From: Mycolicibacterium sp. CBMA 247 | GTDB lineage: Bacteria > Actinomycetota > Actinomycetes > Mycobacteriales > Mycobacteriaceae | NCBI RefSeq assembly: GCF_009729095.1 | Contig: NZ_VTGX01000002.1 | Coordinates: forward strand, 496,001-560,000 | Direction of reading: 5' to 3' | Length of the DNA: 64,000 nt | Part shown: positions 25,587 to 34,697 of the stretch, one piece after another | Layout of the letters: every line of letters begins with the position of its first letter | How positions within the stretch are numbered: position 1 is the stretch's first letter | Program-made: the position numbers and the translations under genes | Notes under the pieces: generated by a model | Database searches by the model: none | Seen by the model: only the letters and a program-made list of their open reading frames with translations | What the model was told of the DNA's origin: nothing

Positions 25587-25964
25587 CTACTGCGATGTGT
25601 CGTCTTCTGACAGTGCCTGCTGGGCGATCCGAAACGCCGTGTTGGCGTCTGGGACACCGCAATAAATCGCCGACTGCAGGATCAGCTCCTTGATCTCGTC
25701 GCGGGACAGCCCGTTGCGTCGCGCCGCTCGGACGTGCATCGCCAGTTCCTCGTGATGTCCTCGTGCGATGAGCGCGGTGAGCGTGATGAGCGATCGGCTG
25801 CGGCGGTCAAGTCCGGGCCGCGTCCATATCGCGCCCCACGCGTATTCGGTGATGAACTGTTGAAACTCGCGAGTGAAATCGGTGGCGGCGGCGGTGGCGC
25901 GGTCAACGTGCTCGTTTCCCAGTACCTCTCGGCGCACCGTCATGCCGTCGTCGTAGTGAGTCAT
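25587..25964 (-). CDS. pcaC: 4-carboxymuconolactone decarboxylase PcaC
   Basis: The product is 125 aa, the normal length. The carboxymuconolactone decarboxylase fold is seen in TDFTREFQQFITEYAWGAIWTRPGLDRRSRSLITL and HVRAARRNGLSRDEIKELILQ, ending YCGVPDANTAFRIAQ. It converts 4-carboxymuconolactone to 3-oxoadipate enol-lactone. In many actinobacteria PcaC is fused to the hydrolase PcaD as PcaL; here it is separate and no pcaD lies in the window. It overlaps pcaB by 4 bases and is the last gene of the operon. Confidence 0.95.
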   Translation of the reverse strand: MTHYDDGMTVRREVLGNEHVDRATAAATDFTREFQQFITEYAWGAIWTRPGLDRRSRSLITLTALIARGHHEELAMHVRAARRNGLSRDEIKELILQSAIYCGVPDANTAFRIAQQALSEDDTSQ

Positions 25965-27220
25965 TGAGGTCCTCTCGCGTCATCCAAACTGCTACGGAGT
26001 TGTTCGTCGCCGAGTACGGCCCGGGCCCGCTGAAGGGTCCGGTCGATCAGTAATTCGGCCGCGCCTCGCGGATCGGTGACTGCCGGACGCTGTGCGAGCT
26101 CGGCCATCGACCGGTGTTCAGACAGAACGGAATCGCCTGCAGCGGAAAGGTTTCGCGCCATAGCGGCCTCGCTCACAGTCAGGCCGTCGAGTAGATCGGC
26201 CGTCTGTGAGGCCGCCACCACGGTTCGCCGCAGCAACGTTGCGAACGTCGCCCACTCCGCGTGCCATGCGCCGGCGGTCCGTTCATCGGCAGCATCGGCC
26301 GAGGCCAGCTGCAAGGTGGCGACCGCGGTCGGGGAGGTCAGCGCTGCACGGCGGATGAGCACTGACAGCGTCGGATTGCTCTTGTGCGGCATGGTCGAGG
26401 AGCCGCCTCCGGTGCCTTCGGCCACCTCACCAATCTCGGACCGGCTCATGGTCAGCACGTCGTTGGCGATGTGCCCCCATGCCGCGGTGCAGGCGGCCGC
26501 CGCCTCGGCGTGACGGGTCACCGGTGCGCGCACCACATGCCAGGGCGATTCTTCGGCCAGGCCCAGCGCAGAGGCGGTGCTGCCGACCGCGCGCTCGACC
26601 GCGAGGACGGGATCGTGCAGAGCACCGGCGAGTTCCACTGCGCCAGAAAGGGTTCCGGCCGCACCACCGAGCTGCACCGGAAATCGCAGCGTCATCACCT
26701 GCTCGTGAGCTGCCAAAACGCCGTCCAGCCAGTGTGCCACTTTTAGGCCGAACGAGGACGGCACTGCTTGCTGGGTCAAGGTGCGCGCAACCTGGGCGGT
26801 CACCCGGTGCCGTTCGGCGAGGATGGCGAGGCGTTCTATGTGCTGCGTGAGTAGGCCGGTGATCCGACGGAATGCCCGCGACGCTTCCAGCATCAGCGCC
26901 GTATCCACGACGTCTTGGCTGGTCAAGCCGCGGTGCAGCCACTGTCCAGCGCCGGTACCGAGGCGGGGCCGGAGCCGAGCTATCAGCGGTATGACCGGAT
27001 TGCCCCCGGACTCCGCATCGACTGCGATGGCGTCCAGGTCGGCGCGGGATAACGCCGATTGGAGCTGCTCGAACGTCACCGCAGCCTCGGCCGGCGCGAT
27101 CCCGGCGGACACCATCGCTTCCGACCACGCCACTTCGACGTGCATCATCGCGTCCAGGACCGCCGCATCGGAGAACAGGTCATCAGCCCGGTGGTCGCCA
27201 GGCCATAACAGGGAGCTCAT
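25961..27220 (-). CDS. pcaB: 3-carboxy-cis,cis-muconate cycloisomerase PcaB
   Basis: The product is 419 aa, of the fumarase/aspartase superfamily. The signature loop is GGGSSTMPHKSNP near residue 275, with HRGLTSQDVVDTA near 90 as the second conserved region. PcaB cyclises 3-carboxymuconate to 4-carboxymuconolactone. The context, between pcaG and pcaC with 4-base overlaps on both sides, removes doubt between this and adenylosuccinate lyase. Confidence 0.95.
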   Translation of the reverse strand: MSSLLWPGDHRADDLFSDAAVLDAMMHVEVAWSEAMVSAGIAPAEAAVTFEQLQSALSRADLDAIAVDAESGGNPVIPLIARLRPRLGTGAGQWLHRGLTSQDVVDTALMLEASRAFRRITGLLTQHIERLAILAERHRVTAQVARTLTQQAVPSSFGLKVAHWLDGVLAAHEQVMTLRFPVQLGGAAGTLSGAVELAGALHDPVLAVERAVGSTASALGLAEESPWHVVRAPVTRHAEAAAACTAAWGHIANDVLTMSRSEIGEVAEGTGGGSSTMPHKSNPTLSVLIRRAALTSPTAVATLQLASADAADERTAGAWHAEWATFATLLRRTVVAASQTADLLDGLTVSEAAMARNLSAAGDSVLSEHRSMAELAQRPAVTDPRGAAELLIDRTLQRARAVLGDEQLRSSLDDARGPQ

Positions 27221-27774
27221 CGCGACCGGTGCTGTAGAAACACGGTTTCGAATTGACCCTGCAGATGGATGTCGAACTGATACCCGGTGTCGTCGGCGAC
27301 AGCCACGAGCGTCGCACGGCGTGCCGGATCGAGACTGCGGAGCAGAGCGTCGCCGTCCAGGGCGCCTTCATCGGTGTCGGAAAGATAGGCGCGGGTGAGG
27401 AGGCGATCGAGTAACCCTCGCGCGAAAACACACATGGAGAAGAACGGAACCGCTCCCTGACCGACAGCGCCCGGGCGCACCGTGCTGAACGAGTAGTGGC
27501 CGTTGCCGTCGGTCGCCGCGCGACCGAAACCCGTGAAAGTGAACCCGTCGCGCCGCAGCGCACCCTCCACGTAAGGGATTGCACCGGCCGTGTCGGCCTG
27601 ACGCACCTCCAGCAGTGCATCAGGAATTGGTGCTCCGCTGCCGTCGAAGACGGTGCCGTGTAACCGGATTCGGCCAGGGTGACCGGGTGGGACGAGTTCG
27701 TTGTCATTGGGGTAGGGCAACGCATAGTGAAAGAAAGGGCCGACGGTCTGACCGGGTGTGGGTGTAAGAGTCAT
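27217..27774 (-). CDS. pcaG: Protocatechuate 3,4-dioxygenase alpha subunit PcaG
   Basis: The product is 185 aa. It has the intradiol dioxygenase fold, starting TPGQTVGPFFHYALPY as alpha subunits do and containing RIRLHGTVFDGSGAPIPDALLEV. Alpha subunits lack the iron ligands; it pairs with PcaH to form the active site. It cleaves protocatechuate to 3-carboxy-cis,cis-muconate. The start overlaps the pcaH stop by 4 bases. Confidence 0.95.
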   Translation of the reverse strand: MTLTPTPGQTVGPFFHYALPYPNDNELVPPGHPGRIRLHGTVFDGSGAPIPDALLEVRQADTAGAIPYVEGALRRDGFTFTGFGRAATDGNGHYSFSTVRPGAVGQGAVPFFSMCVFARGLLDRLLTRAYLSDTDEGALDGDALLRSLDPARRATLVAVADDTGYQFDIHLQGQFETVFLQHRSR

Positions 27775-28613
27775 TGCTGTTGCTCCATCGGGGTGCGTGC
27801 GCTGCCGGTCAGGACAATGTCCCACCGATAGCCCGTGCACCATTCGTGCTGGGTGAGGTCGTGGTCATAGCCGGCCACCAGTCGTGCGCGTGCTGCCGGG
27901 TCGATGATCGATTGATGAATCGGATCCAAGTCGAAGAGCGGATCACCGGGAAAGTACATCTGGGTCACAAGTCGCTGCGTGAAATCGGTCCCGAACAACG
28001 AGAAGTGGATGTGTGCGGGTCGCCAGGCATTGTGGTGGTTCTTCCACGGGTACGGTCCCGGCTTGATGGTGGTGAACTTGTATCCGCCGTCGGCGTCGGT
28101 CAGGCACCGCCCGACGCCGGTGAAATTGCTGTCGATCGGGGCGGGATGCTGGTCGCGCTTGTGAATGTAGCGGCCAGCCGAGTTGGCCTGCCAGATTTCG
28201 ACCAGTTGATGGCGGACGGGCCGGCCGTCGGCGTCGACGACGCGGCCGGCGATCACCACGCGTTCACCGATGGGGTCGCCGCTGGCCTGGATAGTCAGAT
28301 CGGCTTCTAGCGGATCGACGTCGCGGTGTCCGAAAGCCGGTGCCCACAGCTCCACGCCCTCAGGGTCGGCGTGGTGGGGATCTTTGGTGGGGTGTCGCAG
28401 AATGCTTGACCGGTAGGGAGGGTAGTTCAGTCGCGGCCGGGTCTCTTCGGCGGCGCCGCCCTGTCGCGCCTTAGTGTATTCCGCTGCCAGCCTGGCGATT
28501 TCGGCGTCGATCTGCGCTTGAGCGCCCATCGCAGCATCGGAGGACACCGCCGCCGGGTGTGGGGTTGCCCGGGGGGCTGTCGCGGACTCGGTGGGACTCA
28601 GTGATGTGGCCAT
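27771..28613 (-). CDS. pcaH: Protocatechuate 3,4-dioxygenase beta subunit PcaH
   Basis: The product is 280 aa. It contains the non-haem Fe(III) ligands of intradiol dioxygenases: Tyr in SAGRYIHKRD, Tyr in GPYPWKNHHN and two His in WRPAHIHFSLFG. The N-terminal 40 residues are an Ala/Pro/Thr-rich extension, longer than in Pseudomonas enzymes. It overlaps the end of pobA by 16 bases. Confidence 0.96.
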   Translation of the reverse strand: MATSLSPTESATAPRATPHPAAVSSDAAMGAQAQIDAEIARLAAEYTKARQGGAAEETRPRLNYPPYRSSILRHPTKDPHHADPEGVELWAPAFGHRDVDPLEADLTIQASGDPIGERVVIAGRVVDADGRPVRHQLVEIWQANSAGRYIHKRDQHPAPIDSNFTGVGRCLTDADGGYKFTTIKPGPYPWKNHHNAWRPAHIHFSLFGTDFTQRLVTQMYFPGDPLFDLDPIHQSIIDPAARARLVAGYDHDLTQHEWCTGYRWDIVLTGSARTPMEQQQ

Positions 28614-29779
28614 CCTGTGTAACCTTCTGCCAGGTAGGTGGAACCGGCCTCGGATGAGACCAGGGTGTCGAGCTCACCGAGCTGTCGAAGCTCGTCGAAA
28701 TCGGTGGTGTCGGGCAGACGATGCAGCATCGTCGTCATCCAGTACGAGAAGTGCTGGGCTTTCCATACCCTCGATAGGGCGCGCTGCGTATACCCGTCGA
28801 GGGCGGCGTCATCGTTTTTCTTGAGCGTGCGCACGATCGTATCCGCCAGGACCTGCACATCGGCCAGCGCGAGATTGAGTCCCTTTGCGCCCGTGGGGGG
28901 TACGGTGTGTGCGGCGTCGCCCGCCAACAGCAGGCGCCCTTCGCGCATCGGGGTCTGTACGAAGCTGCGGAACGGCAGCACGCTGCGCGCAATGATGGGG
29001 CCTTCCTGCAGGCGGAATCCGTCGTCGCCGCGCAGTCGGGTCTGCAGCTGCTCCCAGATCCGGTCGTCGGACCATTCGTCAGGGTTCTCGCGAGGATCGC
29101 ACTGGAAATACATGCGCTGCACAGTGGCGGTGCGCTGACTGATGAGGGCAAAACCTTGTGGTGAGCGGGCGTAGATCAGTTCGGGCGCGCTGGGCGGCGC
29201 CTCGACGAGCACACCGAACCAGGCGAACGGGTATTCGCGGAAATATCGCTGCGGACTGGTCACGAGCTCACGGCAGATGCTTCGTGAGCCGTCGGCCCCG
29301 ACGATCAGGTCCGCGGTGATCTGATGGCTGCCGGCGTCATCGGAGTATGTGATGTTCGGGGCGTGGAGGTGGCCGGTGACGACGGTGTCCGTTATGCCGT
29401 ACCGCAGATCGCCACCGTCTCGGGTGCGCGCGGCGAACAGGTCGATGAAGACATCAGTCTGGGGGTACAGCCAACACGACGCTCCGACCAACCGTTGAAA
29501 GTCGATCCGGTGGCTGACTCCTCCAAATCGCAGATCGATGCCCTGGTGTTCATGGCCGTCGGTAAGGACGCGTTCAGACACGCCGGAATCAACCAACAGG
29601 CGAACGCTGTCGCGCTCGAGAATGCCTGCACGATGGGTTGTCTCGATCTCGTGGTAGGACCGCGTATCGACGACGATCGAGCTGATGCCGTCGAGCGCCA
29701 ACAGGTGGGAGAGCATCAAGCCGGCGGGTCCTCCGCCGACGATTGCGACGTTGGTGTTGGTAGAGCTTGCGTAGCTCAT
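28598..29779 (-). CDS. pobA: 4-hydroxybenzoate 3-monooxygenase PobA
   Basis: The product is 393 aa, close to the 394 aa of Pseudomonas PobA. FAD motifs: VAIVGGGPAGLMLS, DLIVGADGSRSICR and LLLAGDAAHTVPPTGAKGLNLALADV. HRAGILERDSVRLL, part of the substrate region, is conserved. It converts 4-hydroxybenzoate to protocatechuate with NAD(P)H and O2, feeding the following pca genes directly. AAGGAG precedes the ATG. It is first gene of the operon. Confidence 0.96.
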   Translation of the reverse strand: MSYASSTNTNVAIVGGGPAGLMLSHLLALDGISSIVVDTRSYHEIETTHRAGILERDSVRLLVDSGVSERVLTDGHEHQGIDLRFGGVSHRIDFQRLVGASCWLYPQTDVFIDLFAARTRDGGDLRYGITDTVVTGHLHAPNITYSDDAGSHQITADLIVGADGSRSICRELVTSPQRYFREYPFAWFGVLVEAPPSAPELIYARSPQGFALISQRTATVQRMYFQCDPRENPDEWSDDRIWEQLQTRLRGDDGFRLQEGPIIARSVLPFRSFVQTPMREGRLLLAGDAAHTVPPTGAKGLNLALADVQVLADTIVRTLKKNDDAALDGYTQRALSRVWKAQHFSYWMTTMLHRLPDTTDFDELRQLGELDTLVSSEAGSTYLAEGYTGWPHH

Positions 29780-29839
29780 CGTGCGACTCCTTCGTTTCCG
29801 GCACTGTAGGGGGACCGGGGGCGGATGAACTAGTTGCGA

Positions 29840-29856
29840 ATTTCGCTCAGTGAAAA
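29840..29856 (-). promoter_or_regulatory. Candidate IclR operator before pobA
   Basis: On the pobA strand the site reads TTTTCACTGAGCGAAAT, identical at 15 of 17 positions to the motif before the IclR gene. It lies 60 bases before the pobA ATG and is followed by a short GCGAA-TTCGC palindrome. The position suits control of the pob/pca promoter. Confidence 0.65.
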
Positions 29857-29940
29857 GCCGCATCGAGAGACGCCCCATCGATGCCCGTGGTGCGGGCTGG
29901 GTGGTGAATCACAAGAATATCCAAAGGCTTTGGCGCGTTC

Positions 29941-29983
29941 GCGTTGCTGCACCCTCGCCTGGCGCGCAAGGGTGCAGCAACGC
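29941..29983. terminator. Hairpin terminator after APC permease
   Basis: A perfect 15-bp stem (arm GCGTTGCTGCACCCT) with a 13-base loop begins 8 bases beyond the permease stop codon in the direction of transcription. There is no T-run. It should insulate the permease operon from the pobA promoter region. Confidence 0.75.
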
Positions 29984-29991
29984 GCAACGTG

Positions 29992-31359
29992 TTATGCCGT
30001 CATGTGGAGGCTCGGGGTCGGGCGGCGGAAGCCGCGTGTGATGACCAGCAACCACACGAATCCGATTCCGAGCCAGATGAATCCGATGGTGAGAGCCGTG
30101 ACTGACAGACTGGTCCACAACCAGATGGTCAGACCGAGGCCAATGAGAGGGAATACGAGGAACCGGAGGACGGCGGAGACTGTTCGGTCCTTTCGGCCAA
30201 AGAAGTAGTGCTTGATCACCGCGAGATTGACGGCCGAGAACGCTGCCAGCGCACCGAAGCTCACGGTTGACGAAATCAGTTGCAGGTCCACGAACACCGC
30301 ACCCAAAGCCACGGCCGCGACAGTCAGAGTGGCGAAGGCGGGCGTCTGGAATCGTGCGTTGAGACGCCCGAAGAACTTCTTCGGCAGCACGCCATCTCGT
30401 CCCATCGCGAACAGGATGCGTGCGGCAGACGCCTGCGCAGCGATTGCGGCACCGATGCCGCCCGCGATGAAGGCGGCGCTGAACAAGGCGGTGAAGAACT
30501 GTCCGCCGACGGCCCGCATCACATCCAGAGCGGCCGAATCCACATCGGTGAACGCATTGCTGGGGAAGACCGCGTGCGCGAGGTACGCGAGGAGGATGAA
30601 CAGGAGACCGGCCCCCAAGGTCACAATGGTGATCGCGACCGGCAGGGACCTCCGAGGATTCTTGGTTTCCTCTGCCAGCGTGGAGACCGAGTCGAATCCG
30701 AGGAACGACAGGCACAGGATCGCCGCGCCGGACATCAGCGGTGCGAACCCTTCTGCTGTGCCGTCCCCGGTGAAGGGTTGGGTGAGGCTCAGCGTGGCAT
30801 TGCCGTAGAGGGCAGCGATCGACAAGGCGATGAAGACCACGATGAAGACAGCCTGCAGCGAGATGATGACGAGGTTCGCCCGGGTCACGGAGACGATGCC
30901 GACAACGTTGAGCGTCGTGACGATGGCGATCGTCGCCACGATGAACACCCAACTCGGAATCACCGGGAAGGCGGCATGCAAGTAGATCCCGGCTACCAGA
31001 TAGTTGAGCATCGGGAGAAACAGGTAGTCGAGCATCAACGCCCATCCGACCATCAAGCCGGTCGCGGATCCGAACGTGCGTTGGGTGTATGTGTAGGCCG
31101 ATCCCGCGTACGGGAGGGCGCGAGACATCAGCCCGTAGGATCTGGCAGTGAACATCATCACGCAGAGGGTGATGAGGTAAGCGAGCGGCAGCCGGCCGCC
31201 GGTCACCTGCGTGATGATGCCGTAGGTGGTGAACACGGTCAGCGGAACCATGTAGACCAGACCGAAGAGCACCAGCCCGGGCACGCCGAGTACTCGCCGA
31301 AGTTGGGTGGGCTCGTTCGGGTCTGACGAGAGCGTCACGGGAGCGGATTGAGAGGCCAT
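29992..31359 (-). CDS. APC-superfamily amino acid/amine permease
   Basis: The product is 455 aa with about twelve membrane helices. The first helix has the broken-helix motif VPGLVLFGLVYMVPLTVFTTYGI, and the conserved LPYAGSAYTYTQR and SFLGFDSVSTLAEETKNPRRSLP segments identify the APC family. The substrate is an amino acid, amine or amide. It is 7 bases downstream of the amidohydrolase, so the pair imports and hydrolyses the same compound class. Confidence 0.92.
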   Translation of the reverse strand: MASQSAPVTLSSDPNEPTQLRRVLGVPGLVLFGLVYMVPLTVFTTYGIITQVTGGRLPLAYLITLCVMMFTARSYGLMSRALPYAGSAYTYTQRTFGSATGLMVGWALMLDYLFLPMLNYLVAGIYLHAAFPVIPSWVFIVATIAIVTTLNVVGIVSVTRANLVIISLQAVFIVVFIALSIAALYGNATLSLTQPFTGDGTAEGFAPLMSGAAILCLSFLGFDSVSTLAEETKNPRRSLPVAITIVTLGAGLLFILLAYLAHAVFPSNAFTDVDSAALDVMRAVGGQFFTALFSAAFIAGGIGAAIAAQASAARILFAMGRDGVLPKKFFGRLNARFQTPAFATLTVAAVALGAVFVDLQLISSTVSFGALAAFSAVNLAVIKHYFFGRKDRTVSAVLRFLVFPLIGLGLTIWLWTSLSVTALTIGFIWLGIGFVWLLVITRGFRRPTPSLHMTA

Positions 31360-31366
31360 CGCGGTA

Positions 31367-32989
31367 CTACCTTCCGGCCGCGTAGCGCAGCTGACCGGCT
31401 ACGAATGTTGACACAACCTTGAGGTCGCGAATCTGATCAGGGCTGCATTCGCGAGGATCGCGGTCGAACCATACAAGGTCTGCGCGGAACCCCGATCCGA
31501 GGCGACCGCCGGGGATAGCTTCGGAGTCTGCGAACGACTGGTAAGCGGTTCCGCGCGTGTAGGTATCGAGCGCGGTTTCGATGTCGATGATCTGCTCGGG
31601 CACCCATCCGCCGCTCGGGTCACCCGCTGCCGTGGTTCGCGAGACTGCGATCGCAATCCCTTGCCGCGGATCGGCCGTCGAGCACGGCCAGTCCGATCCG
31701 AAGGAGACGTGGGCACCGGATTCGATGAGCGTACGAGTCTGATACTGACGCGCCGCCCGCTCGTCGCCAAGACGTGGGATCGTGAGCACCGTCATCAGCG
31801 GATCGAGTTTCGCCCAATAGGGTTGGAGGTTCGCGATGACCCCGAGCTGCGCGAACCGCGCCAGGTCGGACTTCGCGGCAAGCTGCACATGGGTGATGAC
31901 CGGCCGTGAGGCAGCGCCCGTCGTCGCATGCGACGAGGCTTCCATGGCGTCGAGCGCGCATCGAACTGCATCGTCGCCGATCGCATGGATGTAGGGCTGG
32001 AAACCGGCCTCGCGCACCCGAGTCACGGCTTCGGTGAGCTGATCTGGCTCCCAGACCCGCATGCCGCGATGGGACGCCGTGCAGTACGGCTCCAGAAGGG
32101 AGGCAGTCTCGCTCTCGATCACGCCGTCTGCGAAGAACTTGATCGTATTGGCACTGAGCAAGGGGTCACCCAGCGCCTCGATCCTGTCGCGAGCCGCCAC
32201 CATCTCGGGCAGACATTCTGGAAACCGGCGCGGGTCGGCCAGCTGAGCAAGGTTCATCCGGACGTTCAGCAGGCCCCGCCGCGAAGCTTCGAGATACACC
32301 TCGACGTCGGCCGGCTCGACCAGGGCGTCCTGCGCCCAGGTGATTCCGTACGATGCGAACAGCCCGAGCGCATCTGTGAGGGCGGCGAGCCGTTCCTCGA
32401 TGTCAGCGGCGGGGGCGACGGCCTCCAGTAGGTCCATGGCACCCCACTCCCGGAGAACACCCAGCGGCTGACCGTCGTCGCGCCTGGGGATCTCGCCCAT
32501 CTCGGGTTCCGGAGTGTCAGAAGTGATTCCGGCGCGACGCAGCGCTTCGGAGTTGCACCACAGGGTGTGGTAGTCCCAGCCTCGTAGTACCACCGGTCGA
32601 TCCGAAACCGCGCGATCGAGCCAACGGGCATCGAACAGGCCGCCAGGCACCAGCGAGCTGTTGTAGGAAGCCCCGCTTATCCATTCGAGGTCGGGGTGCT
32701 CGTCTGCGAATCTGCGCACTTCATCGACGATCTCCTCGACCGATTCGAGACCGGTGATCAACGGTCCGCGCTGCTCCATTCCGCCTTGGATGGGGTGGGA
32801 ATGGCCTTCGCCGATGCCGGACATGACGAATCCTCCGGCGACGTCGACGCTGTGATGTTCGGTCTCCTGCGCCCGATCGATGGCATCGTCGCCGACAGCG
32901 ACAATGGTGCCGTCGTCGATCAGGAGAGCGTGGGAATCACCCTGATCCATCCCGAGCCAGAAGATTCCCGAGTGCAGCAGCGTCGGCAT
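31367..32989 (-). CDS. YtcJ-like amidohydrolase
   Basis: The product is about 540 aa of the amidohydrolase superfamily, YtcJ/NfdA type. Metal-binding motifs: GEGHSHP near residue 65, a central region with IKFFADGVIES, HAIGDDAVRCALDA, ITHVQLA, and the late FGSDWPCSTADPRQGI with the conserved Asp. C-terminal beta-sandwich: LGSGFRADLVWFDRDP. Related enzymes hydrolyse N-formyl or N-acyl amides. It is the first gene of the operon with the permease, divergent from a TetR gene with a strong operator between them. Confidence 0.9.
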   Translation of the reverse strand: MPTLLHSGIFWLGMDQGDSHALLIDDGTIVAVGDDAIDRAQETEHHSVDVAGGFVMSGIGEGHSHPIQGGMEQRGPLITGLESVEEIVDEVRRFADEHPDLEWISGASYNSSLVPGGLFDARWLDRAVSDRPVVLRGWDYHTLWCNSEALRRAGITSDTPEPEMGEIPRRDDGQPLGVLREWGAMDLLEAVAPAADIEERLAALTDALGLFASYGITWAQDALVEPADVEVYLEASRRGLLNVRMNLAQLADPRRFPECLPEMVAARDRIEALGDPLLSANTIKFFADGVIESETASLLEPYCTASHRGMRVWEPDQLTEAVTRVREAGFQPYIHAIGDDAVRCALDAMEASSHATTGAASRPVITHVQLAAKSDLARFAQLGVIANLQPYWAKLDPLMTVLTIPRLGDERAARQYQTRTLIESGAHVSFGSDWPCSTADPRQGIAIAVSRTTAAGDPSGGWVPEQIIDIETALDTYTRGTAYQSFADSEAIPGGRLGSGFRADLVWFDRDPRECSPDQIRDLKVVSTFVAGQLRYAAGR

Positions 32990-33132
32990 CGAACGTGAAG
33001 CTGTCAAGTGTGTTGCCCTTTCCAATCGGACTCTCCAGATAGGCCAAGTCCCAACCTGTCCGCGACTCCGGCTCACCTCGTCGGTACCCCGAACGCGCGC
33101 AGCACTACCTCGTGCGCTTCGACCCGGAGAAC

Positions 33133-33155
33133 TTACGAACGAACGTCGTTCGTAA
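33133..33155. promoter_or_regulatory. Perfect TetR operator
   Basis: Ten-base arms TTACGAACGA and TCGTTCGTAA are separated by ACG: a 23-bp perfect palindrome between the divergent amidohydrolase and tetR genes, 40-60 bases before the tetR start. Both promoters are probably controlled by the adjacent TetR protein. Confidence 0.85.
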
Positions 33156-33194
33156 AGTAGTGGGCGAATTTACCTCTGCCGATAGGGTGTGTCA

Positions 33195-33845
33195 ATGGCC
33201 ACAAACCAGACTGACCGGAAGAGCGCGAAGGGTCTTCCGATGAATCGACGCGGGATCGCATTGGCCGCGATCAGCCTGGTCGAGCGAGAGGGCCTCGAAT
33301 CGCTGACGATGAAGCGGCTGGCGCAGGAGCTGGATCGCAAGCCGGCGTCGCTGTACAACCACATTTCCGGCAAGCAGGATCTCATCGAGGCGATACGCGC
33401 GCTCATCGATGAGCAAATCGACGCGAGCGGATTCGATGAGCTGGAGTGGCGCCCCGCGATGGAGGCCTGGGCCCGGAATTACCTGCGCGTGTTCAGCAAA
33501 CACTCCAAGCTGGTGGTGGTATTGGCGACAACGGCGATCTCCGACCCGGTATCCCTGGCTACCTACGAGAAGGTCGTATCCAGTCTCGTGGCGGGCGGGT
33601 GGCCCCGGGGCCGGGCAGTGGCGGTAATGCGCACAGTCGAGGCCTTCGTGCTGGGATCCGCTCTCGATCTCCTTGTGTCCGACACGCTACTGAGTCGCGC
33701 GACGGTGCCGAAGGATCGAGTCGAGCTCTATTCGAACTTGGATCCCGCACTCTCGGAGTCCTGGAACGCGCACACCGCTTTCCAGCTCGGCCTGTCGAGT
33801 CTTCTCGACGGACTGGAGCGCACCCTCGCCGCAGATTGCGGTTGA
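33195..33845 (+). CDS. TetR-family regulator of the amidohydrolase/permease operon
   Basis: The product is about 216 aa. The HTH spans residues 16-60 (NRRGIALAAISLVEREGLESLTMKRLAQELDRKPASLYNHIS), followed by a TetR_C-type domain (SKHSKLVVVLATTAISDP). The GTG six bases upstream is an alternative start. Autorepression through the palindrome in the intergenic region is expected, relieved by the amide or amine substrate. Confidence 0.92.
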   Translation: MATNQTDRKSAKGLPMNRRGIALAAISLVEREGLESLTMKRLAQELDRKPASLYNHISGKQDLIEAIRALIDEQIDASGFDELEWRPAMEAWARNYLRVFSKHSKLVVVLATTAISDPVSLATYEKVVSSLVAGGWPRGRAVAVMRTVEAFVLGSALDLLVSDTLLSRATVPKDRVELYSNLDPALSESWNAHTAFQLGLSSLLDGLERTLAADCG

Positions 33846-33855
33846 GCGCTGGCGG

Positions 33856-34641
33856 TCAGTCGTCGTCCACCTCGACCACGTGGACGTGCACACCCGCCGC
33901 CGCGATTTGTTCCAGCTGTTGAGGATTGGCGGTGGAATCGGTCACCAGGTGATCGATCTGGTGTAGCGGCACCATCTTTGCCAGCGTGACCTTGCCGATC
34001 TTGGAGCCGTCCACGGCGACGACGACGCGTTGGGCATTGGCGGCCATGGCGATCGCGGTGCGGGCCTCGGCCTCATCGAAGGTGGTCGCGCCGACTTCCG
34101 CCGACATCCCGTCTGCACCCAGAACTGCGGTGCCCACGGTGATCACCTGAAACGCGTGCTCGGACATGGGGCCAACGGCCTCAAGGGAATTCGCTCGCAC
34201 CAGCCCGCCGGTCGCGATCACCTTCATATGTGCGTCCACGGCGCAGTCGGCGGCGATCGTCAGCGAATTCGTCACGATGGTCATCTGCTGGCGTCCCTTC
34301 AACGATCGGGCCACCTCACCCGTGGTGACCCCGCCGGTCAGGGCGACCGCCTGCGGGCCTGCGGGCACCAGCGCGGCGGCACGCTGGGCGATCCGGCGTT
34401 TGACCGCGATCGTCCGGTGATCGCGCAAGCGCACCGGGATCTCGCTGCCACTCGGGTCGAGCGCGCGGGCTCCACCATGAGTGCGCACGAGGAGGCCCTG
34501 CTCCTCGAGTTCGCCGAGGTCGCGGCGCAGCGTCGCGGCCGACACACCCAACTCGGCGCGCAGCACCTGGGACGTGACCTCACCACGGTCGCGCAGAAGT
34601 GACAGCACCTCGCGCAGTCGGTCGGTGCGCTTGATCGACAT
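33856..34641 (-). CDS. DeoR-family (AgaR/GlpR-like) repressor
   Basis: The product is 261 aa. The N-terminal DeoR HTH is KRTDRLREVLSLLRDRGEVTSQVLRAELGVSAATLRRDLGELEEQGLLVRTHGGA. The C-terminal domain is of the sugar-phosphate-isomerase type (ALTGGVTTGEVARSL, TIVTNSLTIAADCA, GADGMSAEVGATTFDEAEA), which senses phosphorylated sugars. It is divergent from the KbaY-type aldolase gene. A 29-bp palindrome and repeated TTTC elements lie between. It is most likely the repressor of the whole rightward cluster. Confidence 0.93.
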   Translation of the reverse strand: MSIKRTDRLREVLSLLRDRGEVTSQVLRAELGVSAATLRRDLGELEEQGLLVRTHGGARALDPSGSEIPVRLRDHRTIAVKRRIAQRAAALVPAGPQAVALTGGVTTGEVARSLKGRQQMTIVTNSLTIAADCAVDAHMKVIATGGLVRANSLEAVGPMSEHAFQVITVGTAVLGADGMSAEVGATTFDEAEARTAIAMAANAQRVVVAVDGSKIGKVTLAKMVPLHQIDHLVTDSTANPQQLEQIAAAGVHVHVVEVDDD

Positions 34642-34668
34642 CGCTGGCGTCTCCCTGGGCCGGTGGTG

Positions 34669-34697
34669 CGAAACGATCAGTTTCACTGATCGTTTCG
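34669..34697. promoter_or_regulatory. Candidate DeoR operator
   Basis: Perfect 12-base arms (CGAAACGATCAG and its complement) flank the spacer TTTCA. Further TTTCAyTG- and TTTCTCATT-like elements follow up to 34735, at steps of roughly 20 bases. The palindrome begins 28 bases before the deoR ATG and ends 95 bases before the aldolase start. DeoR-family proteins often bind repeated TTTC/GAAA elements. Confidence 0.75.
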
